From contig CAMCBU010000007.1 of NCBI GenBank assembly GCA_945873095.1, positions 1-64,000 of the forward strand: 64,000 nucleotides of DNA, given 5' to 3'. Below are positions 18,979-28,733 of the stretch, in pieces (the first letter of the stretch is position 1; each line of letters begins with the position of its first letter). A program made the translations under genes and the position numbers. The notes below the pieces were generated by a model. It had not been told where the DNA came from and made no database searches. It saw only the letters and a program-made list of their open reading frames with translations. This DNA is from Klebsiella pneumoniae (GTDB lineage: Bacteria; Pseudomonadota; Gammaproteobacteria; Steroidobacterales; Steroidobacteraceae).

Positions 18979-21162
18979 CTAGAAGGTACGCCCGAGGAAT
19001 AAATAGAAATTACTCTCGCTGTCCTCGCCAAAACCGGTGCCGATATAGACCGGCCCAAGCAGCGTATCGAACCCAAAGAATAAGCTCCCCTGCTTCAGCG
19101 ACGAGCCGAAGCTGATGTCGCTGCGATCGTCCCAAACGTTGCCCACCTCGAGCGAGAGGCCCGCATACGCCGGCACGTTCAAGAATCCTTCGCCGCCGCG
19201 ACCGATCTGTCGATAGTAGAGCGCTCGAGCGATCGCAAAATGACGCCCAGACAGCGTCTCCGGCGCGATCCCCGACAGATTCAAAAAGCCGCCGAGCGGA
19301 AACAGGCTGCGGACATTGTCCTCGGCCGAATCGATCTGCGTCCCGAGCGAGGTCCATAGCGCCACCGTATCGCGACCACGCGAACGAGCCGAGAGCCAAT
19401 CGAGCGTCACGATATCGGCGTTACGATCCGAACCAAGGCTTGCACGCTCACCGCGCCACTCGGTCACGAAGTACTGACCACGCCTTGGGAAATGACGATT
19501 GTCGAGCGTGTCGAGCGAGACTCGGCCAAAGTATTCGCGCACGTCGAACTCATCGCTCCTCGCTAACGCAGGGTCCCCCAAGCGCAACCGGGCACGCCCG
19601 GTCTCGCGCCGCACGCCGGCACGAACTTCACCCCAGTTGGATAGCTCACGACCGATATCCAAACCATATTCGGCGGTGCGCAAACGGTACTCGGCAATAC
19701 GCTCGCCGCTACGGACCAACGGGACGTTCCGCAATTCGAAACTCGCTTGTGGCATCAAGAACCAGCGCGCCTCATCACCGAATGGAATGTGCGCCTCGGT
19801 CGCCAGACGCGGCTCAACTCCGACCTGCGCATCCCACACCCACTCGGCAGCGAGCGGCCCGATATCGGCGAGCACGAATCGCGCGGCCGCGTTGTAGTTG
19901 GAGTTGCCGTTGAAGTCGTCCTGCAACGACAGGCCGAACCGCACGTAATTGGGACCCCAAGAATTACGCCGCGCCGCGACCTCGAGCGAATCGCCGGCGT
20001 CCCCTCGCACGCGATACTCGACCGACTCAAAATTACCGCGACCAAAGAGCGTCGTGACGGCTGCGTCGATGCCGGTCACATCGAGCGCAGCGGCTGCAAA
20101 GCGGCCTGCGATCAGACGCTCGTAGCGCACCGCCGACTCGGCGACGCGAACGCTCTCGATCTGCGGCGTTTGCTGACGGGCTGCAGCGCGCGCAGCCCGC
20201 CATTCGGCGTACCGCTCGGTGCTCGATGCCACGGCAGACAAACGCGACAGCGCCGCTCGCGCCGCAGCCTCACCGAGCTGGGTGGCCTGCGCGATGATGG
20301 CGAAGTCGAAGCTCGATGCCTCGCCGAGATCCGGCGAGATCAGGATATCGCTGGCGCGGAGGTGCGACCGCTGGGCATCGCTGCCGCGACGAATGAGGAT
20401 CGACAACATCTGATTGGAGATGGTCGTCACTGAATCGAGCGTGTCGCGCTTGCGCAGCGGAAAGCCGACGTCCACCACGATGAGCACATCGACGCCCATC
20501 GCCTGCGCGACATCGACTGGCAAGTTGTTGGCGAGCCCCCCATCGACGAGCAAACGCCCGTCGATCTCCACCGGCGCGAACACCCCCGGCGCTGCCAAAC
20601 TCGCCCGCATGGCATCGACGAGGTCGCCACCCGCGAGCACCACCGCATCGCCGGTCTCAAGGTCGGTGGCGACAGCTCTGAAGGGGATCGGCAATTGATC
20701 GAACTGTGCGCGCGCCGCAACCGGGAAGGTCACTCGGCGCAAGGCTTGCGAGACGCGCTGCCCCGACACCAGCGCTTTCGGCAAACGGAACGAACCGCTC
20801 TTGATACCGAGCGGAAATTTCACGAGAAAATTCTGATCCTCGCTCTTGCGACGAAAACTCAAGTGATCGCGAGGCGCAGGCTCGGTGAAGGCGGCACGCC
20901 ACTCGTCCGAGTCGATCAAGGCGGCGATTTCTGTGGCGGACAAGCCGCTGGCATACAAACCGCCCACGACCGCACCCATGCTCGTGCCGGCAATCGCATG
21001 AATGGGTACGCGTTGCTCCTCGAGCACCTTCAGCACGCCGATATGCGCAGCACCGCGAGCGCCGCCACCGGAGAGGACAAGACCCACTCGCGGCGCCGAA
21101 TCAGCCGCGGTTACGGCGGCACCGCCGAGCAGGAGGATGGCGAGGAACGCAACTTTCAACAC
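18979..21162 (-). CDS. Patatin-like phospholipase with C-terminal BamA/surface-antigen-type beta-barrel (type Vd-like)
   Basis: Signal peptide, GGGARG oxyanion loop, GTSMG nucleophile elbow, DGG; C-terminal FGRVSLDTLDNRHFPRRGQYFVTEW barrel ending in F. Confidence 0.9.
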   Translation of the reverse strand: MLKVAFLAILLLGGAAVTAADSAPRVGLVLSGGGARGAAHIGVLKVLEEQRVPIHAIAGTSMGAVVGGLYASGLSATEIAALIDSDEWRAAFTEPAPRDHLSFRRKSEDQNFLVKFPLGIKSGSFRLPKALVSGQRVSQALRRVTFPVAARAQFDQLPIPFRAVATDLETGDAVVLAGGDLVDAMRASLAAPGVFAPVEIDGRLLVDGGLANNLPVDVAQAMGVDVLIVVDVGFPLRKRDTLDSVTTISNQMLSILIRRGSDAQRSHLRASDILISPDLGEASSFDFAIIAQATQLGEAAARAALSRLSAVASSTERYAEWRAARAAARQQTPQIESVRVAESAVRYERLIAGRFAAAALDVTGIDAAVTTLFGRGNFESVEYRVRGDAGDSLEVAARRNSWGPNYVRFGLSLQDDFNGNSNYNAAARFVLADIGPLAAEWVWDAQVGVEPRLATEAHIPFGDEARWFLMPQASFELRNVPLVRSGERIAEYRLRTAEYGLDIGRELSNWGEVRAGVRRETGRARLRLGDPALARSDEFDVREYFGRVSLDTLDNRHFPRRGQYFVTEWRGERASLGSDRNADIVTLDWLSARSRGRDTVALWTSLGTQIDSAEDNVRSLFPLGGFLNLSGIAPETLSGRHFAIARALYYRQIGRGGEGFLNVPAYAGLSLEVGNVWDDRSDISFGSSLKQGSLFFGFDTLLGPVYIGTGFGEDSESNFYLFLGRTF

Positions 21163-21198
21163 CCGCCAAGGATACCGCTGTTCGACGATAATGCGGTC

Positions 21199-23211
21199 AT
21201 GCTCGATACGTTGTTACTCGCAGGGCTCACGGAAGTGGTGGTCACCGCACAACGTCGGCCCGAGCCACTGCTCGAGGTCGCAGGCAGTGTCAGCCGGGTT
21301 TCACCACGGACCGACGGTCGACTCGATCTCGACCACTACGCCGCTGCGCTGAATACGGTGCCGGGTGTGTTCGTCCAACGCGGCAGCGGTCAAGAGAGTC
21401 TGATCGCGATCCGCTCGCCCGTGCTCACGGGCGCGGGCGCGTGCGGGGCGTTTTTGTTGCTCGAAGATGGTCTGCCCTTACGCCCGACCGGCTTTTGCAA
21501 CGTCAACGAAATGTTCGAGGTGAACACCAGTCAAGCCGCTGCCATCGAGGTACTGCGGGGCCCCGCGAGTCAGGCTTATGGCGCGAACGGCGTGCATGGC
21601 GCCATCAACGTCATGACCCCTGATGTCGTCGATCTCGACCCGATGCGAGTAGCACTCGAGTACGGCTCGGATGATTTTCGGAGCGTACGCGCGTCACTCG
21701 CCGGCGAACGCTTCGCTTTGCAAGCGCTGCTGCGCCGCGATGGGGGTTTTCGTCAAAACTCCCCGGTCAACGAATACAAATGGAATTGGGCTTTCGATGA
21801 GACTCGTGACGACGATCAACTGAAACTGCGGCTCGCCGCCACCCGCCTCGATCAAAGAACGGCCGGTTTCGTGCGAGGCTTCGAGGCTTATCGCGACCCC
21901 ACACTCAGATTGAGCAACCCCAATCCGGAGGCTTTCCGCGAAGCCGAATCTCAACGTGCCTCGTTACGTTGGCTCCGGGCGGCCTGCGACGAATGCCGCG
22001 AAGAGTGGCACGCCATCTTGCGGCGCTCGCAGATGACCTTCCTGCAGCACTTCCTGCTCGGCAAGCCACTCGAATCGAACGAGCAGACCAGTGCTCGGCT
22101 CGGCTGGCAGCGCAGCGTACCGTGGAGCGAGGCGTTACAGGCCTCGGTCGGTGTCGAAATCGAGTGGGCAGATACCGCACTGCTCGAAATTCAGGCGGCA
22201 CCCACGCTCGAGGGCACGGCGGCGGCCCGCGCGATCCGTCCAGCGGGTCGGCATTACGACTATCGCGCCCGAGTGTCGGGTGTCGCACTGCAAGCGGCTT
22301 TGCGCGGCGACTATGCTCGTTACGGCTGGCAATTCGGCGTGCGCGCCGATGGCGTTCGCTACGGCTACGACAATCGCATGTTGGCTGGCAATACGGCCGA
22401 GGACGGTACGCCCTGCGCTTTCGGAGGCTGTTTGTTCAGTCGGCCAGAGGATCGTCGCGACGAGTTCGGCAATCTGTCACCGCGCCTCGAACTGACCTGG
22501 AAGGCGACCGACCGACACCGCGCGTATGTTGCCGCGACGACCGGCTTTCGACCGCCTGAGATCACCGAGTTGTATCGACTGCAACGCAGTCAGCGCGTCG
22601 CCGATCTCGATTCGGAACGGATTCGAGCCATCGAGGTCGGTGGCCGCTACGTCGGCGAGCGTGGTTTTTGGCATGTCGCCGCGTTCGATCAAATAAAACG
22701 CGAGCTCATCATCCGCGATGCCAACGGCTTCAATGTCACCGGTGGTCGCACGACCCATCGCGGCCTCGAGTGGGAATGGCGCTGGCAGCTCGGCGACACA
22801 TGGCTCATCGGCAGTAGCGGCACCCTCGCCCGTCATCGCTACGACTTCGATGCCGCCATCGAAGGTGGCGAGACGATCGTCCGAGGACGGGATGTCGACA
22901 CCGCGCCGCGTCGATTGCAAACCGTGATGCTGCGCTGGTTGCCGAAGACCGCTTGGGATCTGACCCTCACGGGATCCGATGTCGGCGCATATTTCGCCGA
23001 TGCCGCTAATCAATATCGCTATGCCGGGCATCGGACGGTGAGTCTGGCGATCGGCTGGCAGGCGACACCGCGCTGGCGGATGACGCTCGAGCTCGACAAT
23101 CTGACCGACGAGCGCTACGCCGACCGTGCCGACTTCGCGCAAGGCAGTTGGCGCTACTTTCCCGGTCGTGATCGCAGCGCGTTCTTCGGCGTCGACTGGC
23201 GTGCACCCTGA
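21199..23211 (+). CDS. TonB-dependent receptor
   Basis: EVVVTAQRRPEPLLEVAGSVSRV, IEVLRGPASQAYGANGVHGAINVMTP; barrel. Start inferred from GATAAT-N6-ATG. Confidence 0.87.
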   Translation: MLDTLLLAGLTEVVVTAQRRPEPLLEVAGSVSRVSPRTDGRLDLDHYAAALNTVPGVFVQRGSGQESLIAIRSPVLTGAGACGAFLLLEDGLPLRPTGFCNVNEMFEVNTSQAAAIEVLRGPASQAYGANGVHGAINVMTPDVVDLDPMRVALEYGSDDFRSVRASLAGERFALQALLRRDGGFRQNSPVNEYKWNWAFDETRDDDQLKLRLAATRLDQRTAGFVRGFEAYRDPTLRLSNPNPEAFREAESQRASLRWLRAACDECREEWHAILRRSQMTFLQHFLLGKPLESNEQTSARLGWQRSVPWSEALQASVGVEIEWADTALLEIQAAPTLEGTAAARAIRPAGRHYDYRARVSGVALQAALRGDYARYGWQFGVRADGVRYGYDNRMLAGNTAEDGTPCAFGGCLFSRPEDRRDEFGNLSPRLELTWKATDRHRAYVAATTGFRPPEITELYRLQRSQRVADLDSERIRAIEVGGRYVGERGFWHVAAFDQIKRELIIRDANGFNVTGGRTTHRGLEWEWRWQLGDTWLIGSSGTLARHRYDFDAAIEGGETIVRGRDVDTAPRRLQTVMLRWLPKTAWDLTLTGSDVGAYFADAANQYRYAGHRTVSLAIGWQATPRWRMTLELDNLTDERYADRADFAQGSWRYFPGRDRSAFFGVDWRAP

Positions 23212-24311
23212 GCGGGTGCTGCACCGAGCGGAATCTGCTGCGTGATGCAATGGATGTTGCCACCACCGAGTAAAATTTCTCGGGCCGGCACACCGACTAC
23301 TCGACGGGTGGGAAAAATCTGCTGCAACTGGGTCAGCACCCTCTGATCGTAACGCGCATCGAGCAAGGGCACGATGACACCGCCGTTGGGCAGGTAGAAA
23401 TTGACATAACTTGCCGCGAGGCGCAGCCCACTCGAACGCGTCTGCGTACCGGTCTTGCTGACCACACCGGCCGCTTCGATCGGATGGATGTGTAGCGGCC
23501 CGGGCATCGGCAACTTGTGAATCCGCAAGCGCCGACCGTGGGCATCGCGAGCCGCCCTCAGTCGCGCATAAGCATCGCGGGAAATCGCTGCTTGCGGATC
23601 CTGCGGATCGTCACACCAACCGAGGATGACCTCACCGGGTGCGGCGAAACAAGCGAGATTATCGATGTGACCGTCGGTCTCGTCGTTGTAAACGCCCTCA
23701 CCCAACCACACGATGTGCGTAGCCCCCGTGTACTCGAGCAGCAAAGACTCGATCCGTTCGCGCGATAGCGACGGATTACGATTCGAATGCAACAGACACT
23801 GCTCGGTGACGAGCAGCGTGCCCTCACCGTCGGAGTGAATCGCACCGCCCTCGCACACGAGCGGCGCTCGATAGCGCGCAAGCCCCTCGATCGCCAGTAC
23901 ACGACGCGCAACGAGCTCGTCTTGATCCCAGGGGAGGTACAAGCCGCCTTGCAAGCCGCCCCAAGCGTTGAAATGCCAATCGACGCCGCGCACTTCGCCG
24001 GCGGCGTTGACGACACAGGTGGGTCCGACATCGCGCATCCACGCATCGTCGCTCGCCATGCGCAGCACCCGGACGCGCGGCTCGAGCGACCGACGCGCCT
24101 CGTCGAAGTGATTCGGCGCGACACCGACGGTGACGGGCTCGAAGCGGGCGATCGCGTGGGCAACAGCCGCGAACGCCCGCTGTGCCGGCCACGCCGCATC
24201 GCGCCAGTTGTCCGGTCGCGTCGGCCAGAGCATCCAGCAACCGCGATGGGATTCGAACTCGGCAGGCATCCGGAACCCGTCGCTTCCCGGGGTGGAGGCA
24301 AGGTCAGTCAT
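23154..24311 (-). CDS. aguA: Agmatine deiminase
   Basis: MPAEFESHRGCWMLWPTRPDNWRDAA, MRDVGPTCVV, GGAIHSDGEGTLLVTEQCLL, GGGNIHCITQQIP. Confidence 0.93.
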   Translation of the reverse strand: MTDLASTPGSDGFRMPAEFESHRGCWMLWPTRPDNWRDAAWPAQRAFAAVAHAIARFEPVTVGVAPNHFDEARRSLEPRVRVLRMASDDAWMRDVGPTCVVNAAGEVRGVDWHFNAWGGLQGGLYLPWDQDELVARRVLAIEGLARYRAPLVCEGGAIHSDGEGTLLVTEQCLLHSNRNPSLSRERIESLLLEYTGATHIVWLGEGVYNDETDGHIDNLACFAAPGEVILGWCDDPQDPQAAISRDAYARLRAARDAHGRRLRIHKLPMPGPLHIHPIEAAGVVSKTGTQTRSSGLRLAASYVNFYLPNGGVIVPLLDARYDQRVLTQLQQIFPTRRVVGVPAREILLGGGNIHCITQQIPLGAAPAQGARQSTPKNALRSRPGK

Positions 24312-24439
24312 AGCCGAATTGTAGTGCATGAGCGCCCGGCCCGACCGGCTGGAGAGCGGCTGCGCATGCTACGATTCGGTCACGCGACGGCGGGGGTTTG
24401 TTCTGTTTGCCGCGCGTTTTTCGAGGAGTTCACAAGACC

Positions 24440-25747
24440 ATGTCGACGGCTGCAAAAGTCACCCTGACGCCGCCCGCCGGGGGCGCCAAGATCACCATCG
24501 CGAACGGCAAACTCGCCGTACCCAACAACCCGATCATCCCGTACATCGAGGGTGACGGCACCGGCCCGGATATCTGGCGCGCTAGCGTGCGTTTGATCGA
24601 TGCGGCGGTCGCCAAAGCGTATGGCGGACAACGTCAGATCCACTGGCTGGAAGTCTATGCCGGCGAGAAGTCGAACAAGTTGTTCAACACCTGGCTGCCG
24701 GACGAAACGGTCGCCGCTTGCCGCGAATACCTCGTCTCGATCAAGGGCCCGCTGACCACCCCGGTCGGCGGCGGTATTCGCTCGCTCAACGTGGCGCTGC
24801 GGCAGTTGCTCGACCTTTACGTGTGCCTGCGCCCCGTGCGCTGGTTCAAAGGCGTGCCCTCACCGGTGAAGGCACCGGAGAAGGTCGACATGGTGATCTT
24901 CCGTGAGAACACCGAGGACATCTACGCCGGTATCGAGTTCGAGCAAGGCAGCGAAGACAACGCCAAGTTCAAGGCGCTCTTCAAAGAACATTTCCCCAAA
25001 GCCTACGCCAAGATCCGTTTCCCGAACACCTCGGGTATCGGCATCAAGCCGGTTTCACAGGAAGGCACGGATCGCCTGTTCCGCGCGGCTGTCGAGTACG
25101 CCATCGTCAATGGACGCAAGACCGTGACGATCGTGCACAAGGGCAACATCCAGAAGTTCACCGAGGGCGCCTTCCGTAATTGGTCGTACGCCCTCGCCGA
25201 GCGAGAGTTCCCGGGCCAAACCTACGGCTGGGAACAGTGGGAACGCACCAAGGCAGAGAAAGGCGAGAAAGCCGCCAATGCCGAGATGGATGAGGCAAAG
25301 CAAGCCGGCAAGGTCATCATCAAAGATGCGATCGCCGACATCACCCTGCAGCAGGTGCTCACGCGCCCAGACGAGTTCGACGTGCTCGCCACCTGCAACC
25401 TCAACGGTGACTACCTCTCCGACGCGCTCGCGGCACAGGTGGGCGGTATCGGCATCGCACCGGGTGCCAACATCAACTACGTCACGGGTCATGCCGTGTT
25501 CGAGGCCACGCACGGCACGGCGCCGAAGTACGCCGACCTCGACAAGGTCAATCCGGGCTCGGTCATTCTCTCCGGCGAGATGATGCTGCGTTATCTAGGC
25601 TGGACCGAAGCCGCGGATGCCATCATCACGGCGATGGATCGCACGATCGGTCAGAAAACCGTGACCTATGACTTCGCGCGCTTGATGGAAGGTGCGACCG
25701 AGGTCAAGTGCAGCGAATTCGCCGACGCGCTCATCCGCAACCTCTGA
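24440..25747 (+). CDS. icd: NADP-dependent isocitrate dehydrogenase
   Basis: [62 protein letters not shown]. Confidence 0.97.
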   Translation: MSTAAKVTLTPPAGGAKITIANGKLAVPNNPIIPYIEGDGTGPDIWRASVRLIDAAVAKAYGGQRQIHWLEVYAGEKSNKLFNTWLPDETVAACREYLVSIKGPLTTPVGGGIRSLNVALRQLLDLYVCLRPVRWFKGVPSPVKAPEKVDMVIFRENTEDIYAGIEFEQGSEDNAKFKALFKEHFPKAYAKIRFPNTSGIGIKPVSQEGTDRLFRAAVEYAIVNGRKTVTIVHKGNIQKFTEGAFRNWSYALAEREFPGQTYGWEQWERTKAEKGEKAANAEMDEAKQAGKVIIKDAIADITLQQVLTRPDEFDVLATCNLNGDYLSDALAAQVGGIGIAPGANINYVTGHAVFEATHGTAPKYADLDKVNPGSVILSGEMMLRYLGWTEAADAIITAMDRTIGQKTVTYDFARLMEGATEVKCSEFADALIRNL

Positions 25748-25758
25748 CGGAACGGCAG

Positions 25759-27501
25759 GTGACCGCCGAGGCATTCATCGACGATTGCGCTCGGCGGATC
25801 ACCAACGCCTTCGAAGGCTATAACGCAGCCTTCCGAGAGATCACGCGTCGCGCTGCCGTTCGTTTCGAGAACTGCGACTGGACCGCCTCGCAACGCGACA
25901 TCGGCGAGCGCATCGAGCTCTACGATCGCTGGGTCAACCGGACCGTCGGCGACCTGCGGCAGGCGCTCGGCGAAGCGGCTCAAGATCGGCAGCTGTGGGC
26001 TCAAATCCGTGAGCGATTTTCGAGTCGGCTCGTCGGCACCGTCGATGCGGCTTTCGTACGCACTTTTTTCAGCTCGGTTTCGCGCCGTCTCTTCGGTACG
26101 CGCGGCGTCGACATCGATCTCGAATTCGCCGCGGTCGAACTCGACCCGCTCGCCGATGCCGAGCAAGCCGCCGAGTTGCAGCACTACGTCAATCGCGGCG
26201 ACCTGTCGCTACTGATCGAGGATCTGCTCGGCGAACTCCCACTGCGTCGCCGCTGGATCGATTTCGAACGCAGCGTCAAGCACACCACGAGCGACATCAC
26301 CGATGTGCTGCGTAACGGCGGCTTCGGCGAGACCGATCAATGCGTGCGGCAAATCGAAGTGCTGCGGCCGCTGTTTTTTCAGAGCACCCGAGCCTATCTC
26401 GTCGGCCGGATCCAACTGGCCGAGGGGTATCTGCCACTGTTGATCGCACTGCAAAACACCGAGCGCGGGATGTTGGTCGATGCCGTCATGCTGCACGAGA
26501 GCGATGTCAGCATCGTTTTTGGTTTCACGCGCACCTACTTTCATGTCGATCTCGAACGGGTGGTCGAAACGGTGGTCTTCCTGCGCAAGATCTTGCCGCG
26601 TAAACCGCTAGCGGAGCTTTTCACGGTGTTGGGCCGCGCCAAACAAGGCAAAACCGAGCGTTACCGAGATTTGATGAGCCATCTTTCGCGCTCGGACGAC
26701 CAGTTCGTGCACGCGCCGGGGGAACGCGGCCTCGTCATGGTGTGCTTCACCCTGCCCTCCGTGGATCTGGTCTTCAAAATCATTCGCGACCAGTTCCCGC
26801 CAGTGAAGAACGTCGCGCGGCAGGACGTGCTCGACAAATACAAATTCGTCTTTCAGCACGACCGAGCCGGTCGCCTCGTCGATGCCCAAGAATTCAAGCG
26901 TCTGCGCTTGCCACTGAATCGATTCGCGCCGGCACTGCTTGCCGAACTGCAGAGCGAAACCGCAGCGACGGTGCACATTGATGGCCCAGATTTGATCTTT
27001 GATCACATCTACATCGAGCGACGCATCACGCCCTTGAACTTGTATCTTCGCGAAGCGCCAGCGGATCTCGCCGAAAAAGCAGCCTTGGACTATGGCCAGG
27101 CCATCCGTGATCTGGCCCTCTCGAATATTTTCGCGGGTGATCTACTTTTGAAAAATTTCGGAGTCACTCGGCATGGCCGTGTGATCTTCTACGACTATGA
27201 CGAGCTCTGTCGGGTCACCGATTGTCGGTTCCGGGAGGTGCCGGTCGCCGACAACGACGAAGACGACATGCGGGCCGAGGCCTGGTTCTACGTCGCCGAC
27301 AACGACGTATTTCCGGAAACGTTCGTCAAGTTTCTTGCTTTCGATGATTTGCAACGAGCGGCATTCATGCGTGTCCACGGAGATCTGCTTACGGCGGACT
27401 TTTGGCGTAGCATCCAACAACGCACCAAAGCCGGCGAAGTTTTGGAGGTCTTGCCCTACCAACCGCGCCGTGTTCGTGCTGCCGGGAGTATCGTGTCTTG
27501 A
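25759..27501 (+). CDS. aceK: Isocitrate dehydrogenase kinase/phosphatase
   Basis: ERGMLVDAVMLHESDVSIVFGFTRTYFHVDL, GLVMVCFTLPSVDLVFKIIRDQF, VIFYDYDELC; likely GTG start 12 nt after icd stop. Confidence 0.96.
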   Translation: MTAEAFIDDCARRITNAFEGYNAAFREITRRAAVRFENCDWTASQRDIGERIELYDRWVNRTVGDLRQALGEAAQDRQLWAQIRERFSSRLVGTVDAAFVRTFFSSVSRRLFGTRGVDIDLEFAAVELDPLADAEQAAELQHYVNRGDLSLLIEDLLGELPLRRRWIDFERSVKHTTSDITDVLRNGGFGETDQCVRQIEVLRPLFFQSTRAYLVGRIQLAEGYLPLLIALQNTERGMLVDAVMLHESDVSIVFGFTRTYFHVDLERVVETVVFLRKILPRKPLAELFTVLGRAKQGKTERYRDLMSHLSRSDDQFVHAPGERGLVMVCFTLPSVDLVFKIIRDQFPPVKNVARQDVLDKYKFVFQHDRAGRLVDAQEFKRLRLPLNRFAPALLAELQSETAATVHIDGPDLIFDHIYIERRITPLNLYLREAPADLAEKAALDYGQAIRDLALSNIFAGDLLLKNFGVTRHGRVIFYDYDELCRVTDCRFREVPVADNDEDDMRAEAWFYVADNDVFPETFVKFLAFDDLQRAAFMRVHGDLLTADFWRSIQQRTKAGEVLEVLPYQPRRVRAAGSIVS

Positions 27502-28733
27502 GTCCGATCGCCTACGCGATTCCGATTTTCATGCTCAGTATCGTGGTCGAGTATCTGCTCGCGCGTCGTCGCGCGCCTGGCGCTTACGACATCGCCGATG
27601 GCGTCACGAGCCTGCACTTTGGTGTGCTGAGTCAAATCGCCGGCGCTTTCACCTATTTTTTGACCATCGGCATCTACAGCTGGACGTTCGAACACTTTCG
27701 ACTCGCGACGCTGCCGCAAAACGAGTGGTGGGTTTGGCTGTTTGCGCTGCTGTTCTACGATTTCTGTTACTACTGGGTGCACCGCGCGGGCCACGAGGTC
27801 AATCTGCTGTGGGGCGCGCACCAAGTGCACCACTCCTCGGAGTACTACAACCTCACCACGGCGCTCAGGCAAACCGCCACCGGCGCGTTCACGGCATGGC
27901 CGTTCTATCTCGCCATGGCGCTGGCCGGCGTTCCACCCTTCGTCTTCGGGGTCGTCGCCTTGATCGATCTGCTCTACCAGTATTGGGTACACACGCAACT
28001 CGTGCCCAAACTCGGCGTGCTCGATCGTATTCTCGTCACGCCATCGAATCATCGTGTTCATCACGGCCAGAACGACTACTGTCTCGATCGCAACTACGGC
28101 GGCATCCTCATTGTCTGGGACCGCCTGTTCGGCACTTTCGTCGAAGAGCGCGATGATGAGCCCGTCGTGTACGGGATCCGCTCGCCGCTCGGCAGTTACG
28201 ATCCGGTGTGGGGTAACCTCAACGTCTATCGAGACATCGCGCGACGATCGCGCGCTGCGCCCAGTTTCGCCAAAGCCATCGGCGTCTGGTTCGAGCCGCC
28301 TGCAGGGCGCGGGCAAAAGCCGCCGCCGATGCGGCCGGATTTTCGTCGCTACGACTCGCCGGCCAGTGCCTCTGCGCGCCGCTATGCACTCGGGCAATAC
28401 GTGCTTCTGATCGTACCGGCGACCCATTTCATCGCCATCGCTCGGCAACTCGAGTGGCTAGAGCGTGTGCAATACGCGCTCATTCTCGTCGCCTGGGTTT
28501 GGAGTTTGAGCAATGTGCTCGAATCGCGCGCGCAGTCGCGGCGCGTCGAAACACTGCGAGTCGTTGCGACCGCCTCGCTCCTGATATTCAGTGCGTCCTG
28601 GTTTGGGCTCGCGATGGAGGTCATCTGGCGAGCGCTGTTCGCGCTGCTGATGCTGTCACCGCTTTGGTATCTGTACCGCAACGATCAAGCGGCTACGCCC
28701 ACCCCTTCGAGTCGATCCTCGATATCCGCGTAG
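27498..28733 (+). CDS. Sterol desaturase / fatty acid hydroxylase family membrane protein
   Basis: His-box motifs HRAGH, HQVHH, NHRVHHGQN; hydrophobic C-terminal extension. Confidence 0.92.
   Translation: MSPIAYAIPIFMLSIVVEYLLARRRAPGAYDIADGVTSLHFGVLSQIAGAFTYFLTIGIYSWTFEHFRLATLPQNEWWVWLFALLFYDFCYYWVHRAGHEVNLLWGAHQVHHSSEYYNLTTALRQTATGAFTAWPFYLAMALAGVPPFVFGVVALIDLLYQYWVHTQLVPKLGVLDRILVTPSNHRVHHGQNDYCLDRNYGGILIVWDRLFGTFVEERDDEPVVYGIRSPLGSYDPVWGNLNVYRDIARRSRAAPSFAKAIGVWFEPPAGRGQKPPPMRPDFRRYDSPASASARRYALGQYVLLIVPATHFIAIARQLEWLERVQYALILVAWVWSLSNVLESRAQSRRVETLRVVATASLLIFSASWFGLAMEVIWRALFALLMLSPLWYLYRNDQAATPTPSSRSSISA

Noticed and set aside
20695-21198. N-terminal 168 residues of the ORF ending at 23211
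   Set aside because: Antisense to the patatin gene; receptor similarity begins after 21199.
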